Origin: Photobacterium jeanii
GTDB taxonomy: Bacteria; Pseudomonadota; Gammaproteobacteria; Enterobacterales; Vibrionaceae
Length of the DNA: 64,000 nt
NCBI RefSeq assembly: GCF_001650345.1
Contig: NZ_LVHF01000033.1
Coordinates: forward strand, 124,001-188,000
Reading direction: 5' to 3'
Shown one piece after another: positions 16,508-25,785 of this stretch. The translations under genes were made by a program, and so were the position numbers. A model generated the notes under the pieces. That model was not told the origin of the DNA, did not search any database, and saw only the letters and a list, made by a program, of their open reading frames with translations. Position 1 is the first letter of the stretch. Each line of letters starts with the position of its first letter.

Positions 16508-17983
16508 CTAGCTCATGACTCCCGATGAGCGTTCACCATTCGATGATTGAACGCTCTCTTCAAGGCTATTATTCATTGAGTCCCACGACGTAGACCAATT
16601 CATAGTCTGATACTGCTGAGATGACTTAGGGCTCTTTTCTTGATTCTCTCGGCTCGCATCATCCAAAGGCTCACTCAATACCTGTGTATTTTGCTCCGCA
16701 CCATCAAAAGTCATTGCTACACCTTCCACACTTGTCTCAAATTCGGCTTGTGATGGCGTTGATACCGCGATTGGCGAAGTAGCCGACTCAGCCTGATAGC
16801 CTGCTGATGATACTGGCGATACAGGTTTCGCATATATTGAAACGTGCTCGACAGCTGGCTCTTGCTGCGCGTTTTCAAACATGAACTCTTCACCATCAAG
16901 TAATAGATCATCGTGAGCTAAACGGCGTAGGTCATCCTCGGTAGGACGATAGCCTTTACGGTTATACACTTTGTCGATGAGTTTGATAACGCTATGCTCT
17001 GGGATCACATCTTGCGCCATCTGACGATAGATGGTTTTTGTAAGGCGCTGCACATCAAGAATAGAGGTAATCCCTACCACTTGTACCACATCATCACGCT
17101 CTTTTTTCGCCTCTTTCAAGCCACCCGCATACGCCAGCGATAACCAAATATAAGCAATCGCGGCATCATTAGCCGTCAGACCTAAATGCATTTTGGCTGC
17201 AAGGTATTGCGCCTCGCTATTACCTTGCTCTGCGGCACGCTCTAACCAATACAATGCTTTGGTTTTGTCTTTAATCACCCCTAAGCCGGTTTGATAACAG
17301 AACGCCAATTTTAAAAAGGCTTTTGCATCATGATTGATAGCGGCACGCAATCGCCAGCGAAATGCTTCCTGAGGATTATTCTGCGTAGCCATTTCAGACA
17401 CATACCAATCGCCTAAAAAAAGTTGGGCAGGTACGAAATCAAGCCGAGCGGCTGCGAGAATATTTTCGACTCCGCTATCAAAATTGATATCGGTGCCGTA
17501 ACCACGAAGTTGGTAGCGACCTAGATCAAACAAAGCTTGCTGATCTCGGCGTTTGGCTTTGATGAAAGCTTCCCAATATTTTGAGCGAGCTTCGCCGTGA
17601 GGGTCCTCAGGATCGAGTTTACATAATCGCGCCAACGCATGTTGGGCAATTTCATTGTCTTGTTCAGCCGCTTTTTGATACCAGCGAACTGCCAGCGAAA
17701 CATTATTAGTCTCACACTCCTTCGCTAGCGAGAGCAAACTAGGAATATGACCCGTTTGTGCTTTAAACACTTTATCTTCATGTTCAGCAGCCTTGGCTTT
17801 TTCCAATACCAACTGATACTTCTCTGCCTTACTGACTTGCTCGCGTTGCTCTTGTTCTTTGCGACGCGCCGCCTTGAAATAACGGTGAATTAGCCATGCT
17901 AGGGGCACAGTCAAGCCTGCCGCACCAACGGCAATGGTAGAAAGTTGATCCCATGAAAACAAAGCAAGCCCCTTTTTCTGCAA
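16508..17983 (-). CDS. Membrane-anchored Sel1/TPR-repeat protein
   Basis: About 490 aa. One membrane helix near the N-terminus (STIAVGAAGLTVPLAWLIHRYF) is followed by a charged coiled-coil-like stretch (about residues 40-75), then Sel1-like repeats (VRWYQKAAEQDNEIAQHALARL, ALYWLERAAEQGNSEAQYLAAK and others, residues about 75-310). The C-terminal 120 residues are Ser/Gln-rich and likely disordered. Sel1 repeats are protein-binding surfaces; the N-terminal anchor implies the repeats face the cytoplasm. There is no ATG at the front: candidates are a TTG at 17983 or, better placed behind AAGGGG, a TTG at 17962. Role unknown. Confidence 0.7.
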   Translation of the reverse strand: MQKKGLALFSWDQLSTIAVGAAGLTVPLAWLIHRYFKAARRKEQEQREQVSKAEKYQLVLEKAKAAEHEDKVFKAQTGHIPSLLSLAKECETNNVSLAVRWYQKAAEQDNEIAQHALARLCKLDPEDPHGEARSKYWEAFIKAKRRDQQALFDLGRYQLRGYGTDINFDSGVENILAAARLDFVPAQLFLGDWYVSEMATQNNPQEAFRWRLRAAINHDAKAFLKLAFCYQTGLGVIKDKTKALYWLERAAEQGNSEAQYLAAKMHLGLTANDAAIAYIWLSLAYAGGLKEAKKERDDVVQVVGITSILDVQRLTKTIYRQMAQDVIPEHSVIKLIDKVYNRKGYRPTEDDLRRLAHDDLLLDGEEFMFENAQQEPAVEHVSIYAKPVSPVSSAGYQAESATSPIAVSTPSQAEFETSVEGVAMTFDGAEQNTQVLSEPLDDASRENQEKSPKSSQQYQTMNWSTSWDSMNNSLEESVQSSNGERSSGVMS

Positions 17984-18090
17984 ACAGAAGCGGTATGATA
18001 CCGCTATTTTTGCTTATTTTTGCAAAAAAATTGGGGTTAGCTCTTATTAATGTTGCTTTATTGACAATTTAGTCGATAAGTCGAACTAAA

Positions 18091-18315
18091 TTAACGCTTT
18101 GGCAGCATCAATATCGACTTTATTTGCTGAAGCTTATTGCTTTGTTCACTACGGATCACTTCGATAATATTCAATAATGCCGTAGTTTGTGCTGAAGGCG
18201 ATTTACCACCTTCTAAATACTGATAGTTACGCAAGGTCATGCGTAGCTTTTCACTCATTTCTAGCTGTGTACAGCCAAGCTCTTCACGAAGTACTTTTAC
18301 GTTAGATTTTGTCAT
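18091..18315 (-). CDS. Small XRE-type helix-turn-helix regulator
   Basis: 74-aa protein from the ATG at 18315 (MTKSNVKVLREELGCTQLEM). The helix-turn-helix is plain: LREELGCTQLEMSEKLRMTLRNYQYLEGGKSPSAQT, the Cro/CI-like fold, and it makes up nearly the whole protein. The frame stays open to 18360, but the shorter start matches the usual beginning of such domains. It sits 108 bases upstream of the Sel1-repeat gene on the same strand and may control it or itself. No phage genes are nearby. Confidence 0.75.
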   Translation of the reverse strand: MTKSNVKVLREELGCTQLEMSEKLRMTLRNYQYLEGGKSPSAQTTALLNIIEVIRSEQSNKLQQIKSILMLPKR

Positions 18316-18390
18316 TGTCTTGTCTATCAATTCGCCAATTCCACTGGCTATCCCCAACATCTTTCAGCCAATGACCTATGGTTTAAGCGA

Positions 18391-18416
18391 AAAAAAACCA
18401 GCCCAGTTGGGCTGGT
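18391..18416 (-). terminator. Orphan terminator on the minus strand
   Basis: Perfect 9-bp stem (ACCAGCCCA / TGGGCTGGT) with a two-base loop and, on the minus strand, a following T7 run. It lies upstream of the XRE-type gene, so it would end a transcript coming from 18420-18600, where I see no gene. Confidence 0.7.
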
Positions 18417-18750
18417 AAGCAAAATACTTATGGTAAGTAATTCAATAATACACTTGAACCAAAATAGGATTTTCATGAAAAAGACAGTTAGCTTACTAAG
18501 CAACTGTGACGTCGAACATAATATCAACATTCAGTTTGATGTCAAATGAAAACACATTTCCTAACATTTATTTTCAAGTCATCATTTATGTGCTGTTCAA
18601 TCAAACAGCTTAGAGCAAGTAATTTCAAGCTTGATAAGTGAAGATCATACCATCAACACTGCAAAATACCGTTCCCCCCTTCCCCGCAAAAATTACTTTT
18701 ACAGCAAATCTATCGTCAAATTATAACCGCTTTTTCTTTTCTTTCTTTTC

Positions 18751-18764
18751 ATGATCTACGTCAA
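18751..18764. promoter_or_regulatory. CRP/FNR-like site upstream of the barrel gene
   Basis: ATGATCTACGTCAA fits the TTGAT-N4-ATCAA pattern with two mismatches, about 95 bases upstream of the outer-membrane barrel start. Anaerobic or catabolite control is possible but unproven. Confidence 0.3.
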
Positions 18765-18856
18765 ACCCACCCATTGATACTACGACATCAAACAATTAAC
18801 CTAATAGCTCAACATCGAACAATAATTATAGACGTGTAAGCTTAGAGGTACCTTTT

Positions 18857-19582
18857 ATGAAACCCGCAATTTTCCCACTGCTAGCAGTCGCAGCTCTTCC
18901 TGTTCACGCCGAGGAACATCAGCCAGATCCTGCTGATTTAACCCAAACCAATACGTTTATTTGGGCACAGGCAGGCAATAAAGATTACACAGTAACGGGC
19001 GGCATCGCAGGGAGCCTAACAAGCAAATTCAATTACTTAGGATTATTTGAACACAGTCGTAGCTGGAAACGCGACACAGGCAATGCAAACGACAGTACTC
19101 GGGCACGCTTGTTTGGTACCCAAGATGTTAATTGGGGAGCAATTTCAAAAGTGGGGGCATCGGTGGATTACATCAAAGGCCATAACGATACCCCGTTAGA
19201 TACTCTGGCTGTCGGTGCCATCGCCAAAGTGGAGACAGGTCTGGATTGGCTTGCCCTCTACCCGAACCTAGCATATGTCGAACTAAGCGCTCGTGATAGC
19301 CAGATTAAAAACAAATCTAAGGGTTACCAAGCCAACCTCTTTGCCTCAATCTATCTAGATGAATCAGGCCAATATCTGATGCTCCAACCGCAATATACAT
19401 CCACTGAATATATTGACGTCAAGAAAATGGAAGTGAGTTACGGGTTACCACTCTCCGAATCAGGCAAGTTATGGGCTGATATCAAGTTGGGTTACACCAG
19501 AACCAGCGGCAAGAAAGCCCTATCAAAAGCCGCTTTTGATAGCGATAAGCAAGTGAAAGCAGGCGTGTCTTACTACTTCTAA
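18857..19582 (+). CDS. Outer-membrane beta-barrel protein, function unknown
   Basis: 241 aa with a signal peptide (cleavage likely after PVHA, residue 18) and a C-terminus of GVSYYF, the aromatic-ended strand recognised by the BAM complex. Alternating hydrophobic strands run through the protein (YTVTGGIAGSLTSKFNYLGLF, SKVGASVDYIKG, YLMLQPQYTSTEYI, LWADIKLGYTRTS), giving roughly 10-12 strands. I cannot assign a substrate. GTACC and AGAGG precede the start. The next gene, putP, converges on it. Confidence 0.75.
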   Translation: MKPAIFPLLAVAALPVHAEEHQPDPADLTQTNTFIWAQAGNKDYTVTGGIAGSLTSKFNYLGLFEHSRSWKRDTGNANDSTRARLFGTQDVNWGAISKVGASVDYIKGHNDTPLDTLAVGAIAKVETGLDWLALYPNLAYVELSARDSQIKNKSKGYQANLFASIYLDESGQYLMLQPQYTSTEYIDVKKMEVSYGLPLSESGKLWADIKLGYTRTSGKKALSKAAFDSDKQVKAGVSYYF

Positions 19583-19633
19583 TCCCTTTGGGTCATTAGA
19601 GGTTAACAATGAAATACACAAATCATGGATAAC

Positions 19634-19671
19634 AAAAAAGCCCACCAAACTAAATTGATGGGCTTTCCTTT
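19634..19671. terminator. Terminator between the barrel gene and putP
   Basis: Stem GCCCACCAA / TTGATGGGC with one mismatch, A6 on the left and a T-rich right side (TTTCCTTTTG), placed between convergent genes and usable on both strands. Confidence 0.75.
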
Positions 19672-19732
19672 TGTTCTTTAACTTAGCAAGTGGGCTCGTA
19701 ATCAAAAATCATCTACGAGCCCCTCAACGCTG

Positions 19733-21229
19733 TTAGTCAAACTCGACCAAGTTTTTCTCGTATTGATCGAACTGTGCTTGAACCTCTTTCGAAGGTTTAC
19801 CTGTTAGTGAGCTCACCGCCACAATAGACACTGTCGCGAAAATAAACCCAGGTACGATTTCGTAAAGGTCGAAAATGCCGCCATTGAGTTGTTTCCAAAT
19901 AACAACGGTCATAGCACCCACAACGATACCCGCTAGCGCACCATTACGATTCATGCCTTTCCAGAACAAGCTAAGTAATAATGCCGGACCAAATGCAGCA
20001 CCAAAACCAGCCCATGCATAAGACACTAAGCCAAGCACTGTGCTATCAGGGTTCATAGCCAATACCAGCGCCACGATTGAAAGGATAATAACCGCAGCAC
20101 GACCAACAGTCACAATCTCTTCTGTTGATGCTTGAGGACGGAATACTTGCTTATAGAAATCTTCCGCCAATGCCGATGACGATACCAATAGTTGAGAATC
20201 GGCAGTACTCATGATGGCCGCAAGGATCGCCGCCAGTAGAATACCCGCTACCACAGGGTGGAAAATCGAGTTCACCAACAGCATGAAGATTTTCTCGCCG
20301 TCAGCCAGTTCACCTGCCAATTGGTTATCAACGTACAAGATACCCACAAGACCAACTAAGATCGCACCACCCATAGATAATGCCGTCCAAGCTACAGCGA
20401 TACGACGTGCCGTACCAATATCTTTATTCGAACGAGTCGCTTTAAAGCGCGCCAAGATATGAGGTTGACCAAAGTAACCTAGACCCCACGCCATGAGCGA
20501 GACAATCGCGATCCATGATAGAGGTTCACCTTTTACATCGTTGAACAAGGTCATCAGCTCTGGGTTTTTCATTTCCAGCGCTGCAGTCAGATCGCCCACA
20601 CCACCATTCATTGCCGCAATCGGCACGATAAGCAACGCTGCCGACATCAGGAGACCTTGTACCAAGTCAGTCCAAGAAACCGCTAGGAAGCCACCAAACA
20701 AGGTGTAAGACACGACACAAACCGTACCCACAATCACAGCAATGCTGTAATCAAGGCCAAATACGGTTTCAAATAATTTACCGCCTGCTACCAAACCGGA
20801 ACTGGTGTAGAAAAGGAAGAACAGCAGAATAAAGAATGCTGAAATGGTTTGGATCAGTTTCGATTTGTCATCAAAACGACGAGCTAAAAACTCAGGTAGC
20901 GTTAACGCATTGTCGGTTGTGATGCTGTAAGTACGCAGACGTTTGGCACAGATCAACCAGTTAAGCCAAGTCCCTAGTAGCAGCCCCCCGGCTAACCAAA
21001 AAGACTCGATCCCCGCTGCAAAAGCGTAACCCGGAAGACCCAGCAGTAACCAGCCACTCATATCTGATGCCCCCGCCGATAGTGCAGCTGGCCACGGCCC
21101 TAAGGTACGGCCACCAAGGAAGTAATCGGCGGAGTTAGACGTTCGTTTATAGGCAATATAACCAATCGCCAACATGGCGATCAGATAGGCAACAAAGGTT
21201 GCCGTGATCGCAAAGCTATTTTCAATCAT
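19733..21229 (-). CDS. putP: Sodium/proline symporter
   Basis: 498-aa inner-membrane transporter of the solute:sodium symporter family with about 13 helices. It imports proline with sodium to feed PutA. Family motifs are clear: NSADYFLGGRTLGPWPAALSAGASDMSGWLLLGLPG near the front, the sodium-site helix STADSQLLVSSSALAEDFYK, and WAGFGAAFGPALLLSLFW. GAGGGA precedes the ATG by 8 bases. It is the last of the putA - second putA part - putP group on one strand, with a 220-base gap in front that holds a 12-bp inverted repeat. Confidence 0.95.
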   Translation of the reverse strand: MIENSFAITATFVAYLIAMLAIGYIAYKRTSNSADYFLGGRTLGPWPAALSAGASDMSGWLLLGLPGYAFAAGIESFWLAGGLLLGTWLNWLICAKRLRTYSITTDNALTLPEFLARRFDDKSKLIQTISAFFILLFFLFYTSSGLVAGGKLFETVFGLDYSIAVIVGTVCVVSYTLFGGFLAVSWTDLVQGLLMSAALLIVPIAAMNGGVGDLTAALEMKNPELMTLFNDVKGEPLSWIAIVSLMAWGLGYFGQPHILARFKATRSNKDIGTARRIAVAWTALSMGGAILVGLVGILYVDNQLAGELADGEKIFMLLVNSIFHPVVAGILLAAILAAIMSTADSQLLVSSSALAEDFYKQVFRPQASTEEIVTVGRAAVIILSIVALVLAMNPDSTVLGLVSYAWAGFGAAFGPALLLSLFWKGMNRNGALAGIVVGAMTVVIWKQLNGGIFDLYEIVPGFIFATVSIVAVSSLTGKPSKEVQAQFDQYEKNLVEFD

Positions 21230-21282
21230 TCTAGAGTTCCCTCACTGATAGCTTCAGTCATAGCTGAAACTTTTTGGTTATG

Positions 21283-21328
21283 TATTCGTGCCAATAGGCG
21301 CTATAAATCACCCAATTTGGCACGAATA
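21283..21328. repeat. 12-bp inverted repeat upstream of putP
   Basis: TATTCGTGCCAA (21283-21294) and its exact complement TTGGCACGAATA (21317-21328) are separated by 22 bases and lie 54-99 bases before the putP start. With no T run it looks like an operator or an mRNA stem in the putA-putP intergenic part of the transcript rather than a terminator. Confidence 0.55.
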
Positions 21329-21449
21329 AGTAGCATGCTTGCCATCATTCTGCCCACTGAAAGCGTACTCTCAGCAAGCGTATACGTGGCGAAAAGCAAT
21401 CGACATCCCTTGACGATTACGAGGCCGTATTGACCTAAAATCACCAAGA

Positions 21450-22160
21450 TTAATGTTCTTCTCCTCCTCCCAACTCAAGCAGAGTGGCATTACCGCCCAC
21501 CGCTGTAATGTTGATGGTACGGGTACGCTCAGTAATAAAGCGTAGCGAATAAGTCGGGCTGCCAATTGTCGGCAACTCGGTACAATCGGTTTCTGCAATC
21601 AGCTGAGCCAGCAAGCCATCACGAGCAGCTAATTGACGCGCAAACTGCTGCGCAGTGTTGCTATTACCGGCATACACCACTCCAGCCACCGAGGTATGCA
21701 AAATAGCGGCTTGGCCTTCTTCATCATTGAGCACTAACACGGTATTAAGTGGGCAACCCGCGACAGTCAACGACGCCACTAAGGCTTCACCACTCACAGC
21801 TGCATTTGCAGGCAGCGACAACAACACGGTATTACCTGTAATTAAAGCAGTGACCAGTTGACCTATGATCGCCACTTCTGAGGCAGACTCGTCGGCTGTA
21901 ACAACGAAGCACCCTCGTCCGGCACTGTATAACTCATTGGTTTCACCTGTTGGTCCCGGCATTAATTCCACTTGGCCAACGTGTTCCAATGCATTCAAGC
22001 ACTGGAAATTCACCATTTTTTGGATCTGTTCGTTTTGCCCTGCCGCCCACTGCGTCAAAATACGGTTGCGCTGTTCAAAACCCAGCGCATTCCAGTTCTC
22101 CCACGCCGCGAGACTGGTCGCGACCAAAGTATCTAAATGTGTGTGCTGTACGTTTGTCAT
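21450..22160 (-). CDS. Separate C-terminal (ALDH-fold) domain of PutA
   Basis: 236 aa. The sequence matches the last part of long E. coli-type PutA, after its P5C dehydrogenase domain: MPGPTGETN corresponds to LPGPTGERN there, and the end TINITAVGGNATLLELG corresponds to SVNTAAAGGNASLMTIG. In long PutAs this is the ALDH-like domain plus conserved C-terminal motif that closes the substrate-channelling cavity. It is a Rossmann-type fold without the catalytic cysteine, so it should not be an active dehydrogenase by itself. Here it is a free-standing gene 69 bases after putA with its own AAGGA site. It probably binds PutA as a structural subunit. Automatic annotation may wrongly call it a P5C dehydrogenase. 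Confidence 0.8.
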   Translation of the reverse strand: MTNVQHTHLDTLVATSLAAWENWNALGFEQRNRILTQWAAGQNEQIQKMVNFQCLNALEHVGQVELMPGPTGETNELYSAGRGCFVVTADESASEVAIIGQLVTALITGNTVLLSLPANAAVSGEALVASLTVAGCPLNTVLVLNDEEGQAAILHTSVAGVVYAGNSNTAQQFARQLAARDGLLAQLIAETDCTELPTIGSPTYSLRFITERTRTINITAVGGNATLLELGGGEEH

Positions 22161-22229
22161 GACTTAATCCTTCAATCTTGTTCGGTCACGGTGGTGATCC
22201 ACCGTGAGACATATCTGTTATTTACTGGC

Positions 22230-25200
22230 TTATGCGCTGTAAACATCTTGGGTAAAGCGATAGAGGTAATGTGGCCCCCCAGCTTTTGGCCCTGTGCCAG
22301 ATAGTCCTTGACCGCCAAACGGTTGGACGCCAACAACAGCCCCCACTTGGTCACGGTTGATATAACAGTTACCTACTCGCATCCGTTGTTCGATGTAACG
22401 GTAAGTGCGCTCGTTTCGGCTGTGGATCCCTAACGTCAGACCAAAACCCGTTTGATTGATTTGATTAATCACAGTATCGAGTTCATCTGCTGCAAAACGG
22501 ACAATGTGTAAAATCGGACCGAATTTTTCGTTTTCCAAGACATCAATACCGCTGATTTCAAATGCTGTTGGCGCAACAAAATCACCATGCTGACAATCAG
22601 CAGGTAAGTCCGCTTGCGCAACCAATTTAGCGCGGTTTTTTAATGCTTGAATATGGGTAAGCAGTTTTTCTTTTGCTTGGGCATCGATAACAGGCCCAAC
22701 ATCGGTTTGATGGAGATGTGGATTACCCACAGCGAGTTCCGCCATCGCGCCTTTGATCAAACCAATAATGCGATCGGCAATGTCTTGCTGAACAAACAGT
22801 ACTCGTAACGCCGAACAACGTTGACCCGCAGAGGCAAACGCTGATCGCACCACATCACGCACCACTTGCTCAGGCAAAGCGGTACTATCGACAATCATGG
22901 CGTTTTGACCGCCTGTTTCCGCAATGAAAGGCACAGGCTCACAATCGCGGTTCATCAAGGTACGGTTAATGCGCTGAGCGGTTTCCGTCGATCCCGTAAA
23001 AGCAACACCAGCAATGCGTGGATCGGCTGTTAACGCCGCCCCCACTACAGCCCCAGTACCCGGCACAAACTGAATGGCATCGGCAGGTACACCGGCTTCA
23101 ATCATCATTTCAATCGCACGGAACGCGATGATCGATGTTTGCTCGGCGGGTTTAGCAACCACGGTATTACCAGCAACCAAAGCCGCTGAAACCTGACCGA
23201 GGAAAATCGCTAGTGGGAAGTTCCACGGGCTAATACACGCGAATACGCCACGCCCTTGATACGTGAATTGTTTGGTACGTCCATCGAACGTTTCGACCAC
23301 ATGTGGCTGGGCAAATTCAGTCGCAGCCTGTTGGGCATAGAAGCGACAAAAATCTACCGCTTCACGGATTTCATCGATCCCATCTTGAATCGTTTTACCC
23401 GCTTCACGGTGACAAAGCGCGACTAGCTCACCGGTATTTTGCTCCAGTAAATCAGCAAGGCGCGTAAAGCATGCCGCACGCTCAGCCACTGGCGTTTGCG
23501 ACCACGATGCATAGGCTTGATGCGCGTTATCAATCGCTGTAGTAACTGTCTCTGCGGTTGCAAAAGTCACTTCTCCGACCGCTTGGCGACGATCATAAGG
23601 GGAGGTGATTGCGTGCTTATCCCCCGCTTGTGCTTGCCCGTTCACTAGTGGAGCAGCTTGCCATTGGTGATCATTAAACGCCGTTACCGCTGCGTTAAAC
23701 GGAACCCATTCAGATTCAATATCAATATTGATCCCTGCTGAGTTTTGGCGCTCATCACCAAAAATCGCGGGAGGAAGATCAATCAAGCTGTTATGCAAGG
23801 TGGCACGAGAGCGTAACGTATCAACCGGATGTTGAGTAAGTGATTCAATTGGGCAGTTCGCATCAACTAAGCGGTGTACAAACGAGCTGTTTGCCCCGTT
23901 TTCTAGCAAACGACGGACTAAGTACGGCAGCAGATCTTTATGGCTACCCACAGGGGCATAAATACGAACGTGAGTTTGGTACATCGCCATTGCATGGTTA
24001 TAAAGCGCATCGCCCATGCCATGCAGACGCTGGAATTCAAAATCTTTATGGTTTGCCATTGCGACAATCGCCGCCACCGTATGGGCGTTATGGCTAGCAA
24101 ATTGCGGATAAATCAAACCACGTAGCTGAGGTGATAGCAGGAAGCGAGCACAAGCAAGGTACGAGGAATCGGTCGCTTCTTTGCGAGTAAATACCGGATA
24201 AGCTTGATAACCGCTTTGTTGCGCCAATTTCAGTTCACTGTCCCAGTACGCACCTTTTACCAAGCGTAGCGGGATCACATCACCTTGCGTTTTACTCAGC
24301 GCTGCCAACCATGCCAATACAGGCAAAGCTCGTTTTGAATACGCTTGGACAACCAGCCCAAAGCGTCCCCAGCCAAGCACTTCTTGTGCACAGTAGAGTT
24401 TTTCAAACAGCTTTAGCGATAGCTCTAAACGGTCGGCTTCTTCAGCATCAATGGTGATACCCACATTCAATTCACGCGCACGTACCAATAACGACAATAC
24501 CGATTGGTACATCTCATCCAGCACTCGCGCTTCATTAGCTACGTCATAGCGAGGATGCAAAGCTGATAGTTTGATCGATACCGTAGGATCCGGTGATTTT
24601 GGATTGTGGTAACCGTCTTTACCTACCGCTTCAATGGCCTTGATATAGTCATTGAAGTACTTCTCGGCATCTTGCTTAGTCAGCGCCGCTTCGCCCAACA
24701 TATCGAATGAGTAGGTAAAGCCTTGCTCGCGCTTGTCATGACCATTTTTCATCGCTTCAGCGATGGTACGACCCAACACAAATTGATGGCCCATGATTTT
24801 CATCGCCTGATTCATGGCTTGGCGGATCACAGGTTCAGACATTTTATTGACGAGGCGATTAATCACATGGTTTGGCTTACCATCAGTATTGCCATCCATA
24901 GTGACGACTTTCCCTGTTAGCATCAGCCCCCATGTTGAGGCATTCACAAACAGAGAATCGGAATTTTTCAGGTGAGATTTCCAATCCGCAACGCTGAGCT
25001 TATCGCGGATCAGCGCATCGGCAGTGGCAGCATCAGGAATACGCATCAACGCTTCTGCCAGACACATCAGCAAGATCCCTTCTTTGGTATCTAGGCTGTA
25101 TTCCAACAATAACGCATCGATCATCTGGATCGCTGTTTTATCCGCACGAACACGGCTAATAAGTTCGGCGGCGCTCTCCGCAGTATGCGTTCGCTCATGC

Positions 25201-25340
25201 TCGCTTGGCTCAGCCAAAGGAAGTAACTGGGTCAACCACTCAGACTCATCCACCGCATACAATGGCGAAATCAACGCCCATAGCTCAGCTAATGGTCGTT
25301 CAATAAAGGATGGCTGAAGTACCTCTGCCGCATTAAACAT
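22230..25340 (-). CDS. putA: Bifunctional proline dehydrogenase / P5C dehydrogenase
   Basis: 1036 aa from the ATG at 25340. It oxidises proline with FAD to pyrroline-5-carboxylate and then, with NAD, to glutamate. The proline dehydrogenase barrel spans about residues 100-470 (FTYSFDMLGEAAL, RLVKGAYWDSELK, ASHNAHTVAAI, YAPVGSHKDLLPYLVRRLLENGANSSFV). The dehydrogenase domain follows (SPWNFPLAIFLGQVSAAL, FTGSTETAQRI, AETGGQNAMIVDS, SAGQRCSALRVLFVQ with the catalytic Cys). It lacks the N-terminal ribbon-helix-helix domain that makes E. coli PutA a repressor, and it ends soon after QPFGGQGLSGTGPKAGG, missing the C-terminal domain that is encoded next door. Control probably falls to the AraC-type gene upstream. 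Confidence 0.95.
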   Translation of the reverse strand: MFNAAEVLQPSFIERPLAELWALISPLYAVDESEWLTQLLPLAEPSEHERTHTAESAAELISRVRADKTAIQMIDALLLEYSLDTKEGILLMCLAEALMRIPDAATADALIRDKLSVADWKSHLKNSDSLFVNASTWGLMLTGKVVTMDGNTDGKPNHVINRLVNKMSEPVIRQAMNQAMKIMGHQFVLGRTIAEAMKNGHDKREQGFTYSFDMLGEAALTKQDAEKYFNDYIKAIEAVGKDGYHNPKSPDPTVSIKLSALHPRYDVANEARVLDEMYQSVLSLLVRARELNVGITIDAEEADRLELSLKLFEKLYCAQEVLGWGRFGLVVQAYSKRALPVLAWLAALSKTQGDVIPLRLVKGAYWDSELKLAQQSGYQAYPVFTRKEATDSSYLACARFLLSPQLRGLIYPQFASHNAHTVAAIVAMANHKDFEFQRLHGMGDALYNHAMAMYQTHVRIYAPVGSHKDLLPYLVRRLLENGANSSFVHRLVDANCPIESLTQHPVDTLRSRATLHNSLIDLPPAIFGDERQNSAGINIDIESEWVPFNAAVTAFNDHQWQAAPLVNGQAQAGDKHAITSPYDRRQAVGEVTFATAETVTTAIDNAHQAYASWSQTPVAERAACFTRLADLLEQNTGELVALCHREAGKTIQDGIDEIREAVDFCRFYAQQAATEFAQPHVVETFDGRTKQFTYQGRGVFACISPWNFPLAIFLGQVSAALVAGNTVVAKPAEQTSIIAFRAIEMMIEAGVPADAIQFVPGTGAVVGAALTADPRIAGVAFTGSTETAQRINRTLMNRDCEPVPFIAETGGQNAMIVDSTALPEQVVRDVVRSAFASAGQRCSALRVLFVQQDIADRIIGLIKGAMAELAVGNPHLHQTDVGPVIDAQAKEKLLTHIQALKNRAKLVAQADLPADCQHGDFVAPTAFEISGIDVLENEKFGPILHIVRFAADELDTVINQINQTGFGLTLGIHSRNERTYRYIEQRMRVGNCYINRDQVGAVVGVQPFGGQGLSGTGPKAGGPHYLYRFTQDVYSA

Positions 25341-25785
25341 AATCATTCCCTCAATTTTGGCTCTGGATATAACCCCAATAAATGTTACATCAGTGTTACC
25401 GTTGAGGGGATCATATTTTTCGCCACTCACCTAGTCTTGCTATATTCTCCGATATTTTTTAGAAAAAGTCCGTTTTTTAACAAAACAAGACCCAAAACAG
25501 CAGCAAAAAACACTAAAGAACATTATTTTTTGCTCGAACTTGATTTGTACAGCATGCAAAAAGACGCTATTTCAACCAATAAAATACAGCTGTGCAAAAT
25601 AGCTAAAACGGAAAAATACGTTCAGTGGAGAAAAACGAAAGTTTGAGAAGCAAGCAAAAAGTGCGAGAAAAAGGAAAATATCCGTAGAGACAGCACTGCT
25701 ATTAACAGTTCAATAACAACAGAGAGAAGATGAAAGGGTAGTTAAAACAGCCAATTTTCGCGGACGAAATATTGTGAAATCCTTG
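25341..25785. other. Promoter region of putA
   Basis: About 445 A-rich bases between the putA start and the end of the AraC-type gene, both on the minus strand. I see no open frame of quality and no clear terminator; it should hold the putA promoter and activator sites, which I cannot locate exactly. Confidence 0.45.

Larger units (their letters stand above)
18316..18856. other. Non-coding region upstream of the barrel gene
   Basis: About 540 bases between divergent genes. It holds a minus-strand terminator (18391-18416) with no recognised gene feeding it, a possible 24-aa plus-strand frame at 18475-18549 behind AGGA, and a CRP/FNR-like site at 18751-18764. The rest is AT-rich without clear structure. 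Confidence 0.5.

Noticed and set aside
18348-18530. 60-aa minus-strand frame
   Set aside because: It runs through a perfect terminator hairpin and has no ribosome site.
21450-22160. Active P5C dehydrogenase or pseudogene of an aldehyde dehydrogenase
   Set aside because: The catalytic cysteine region is absent, but the frame is intact with a ribosome site and matches the PutA C-terminal domain over its whole length.
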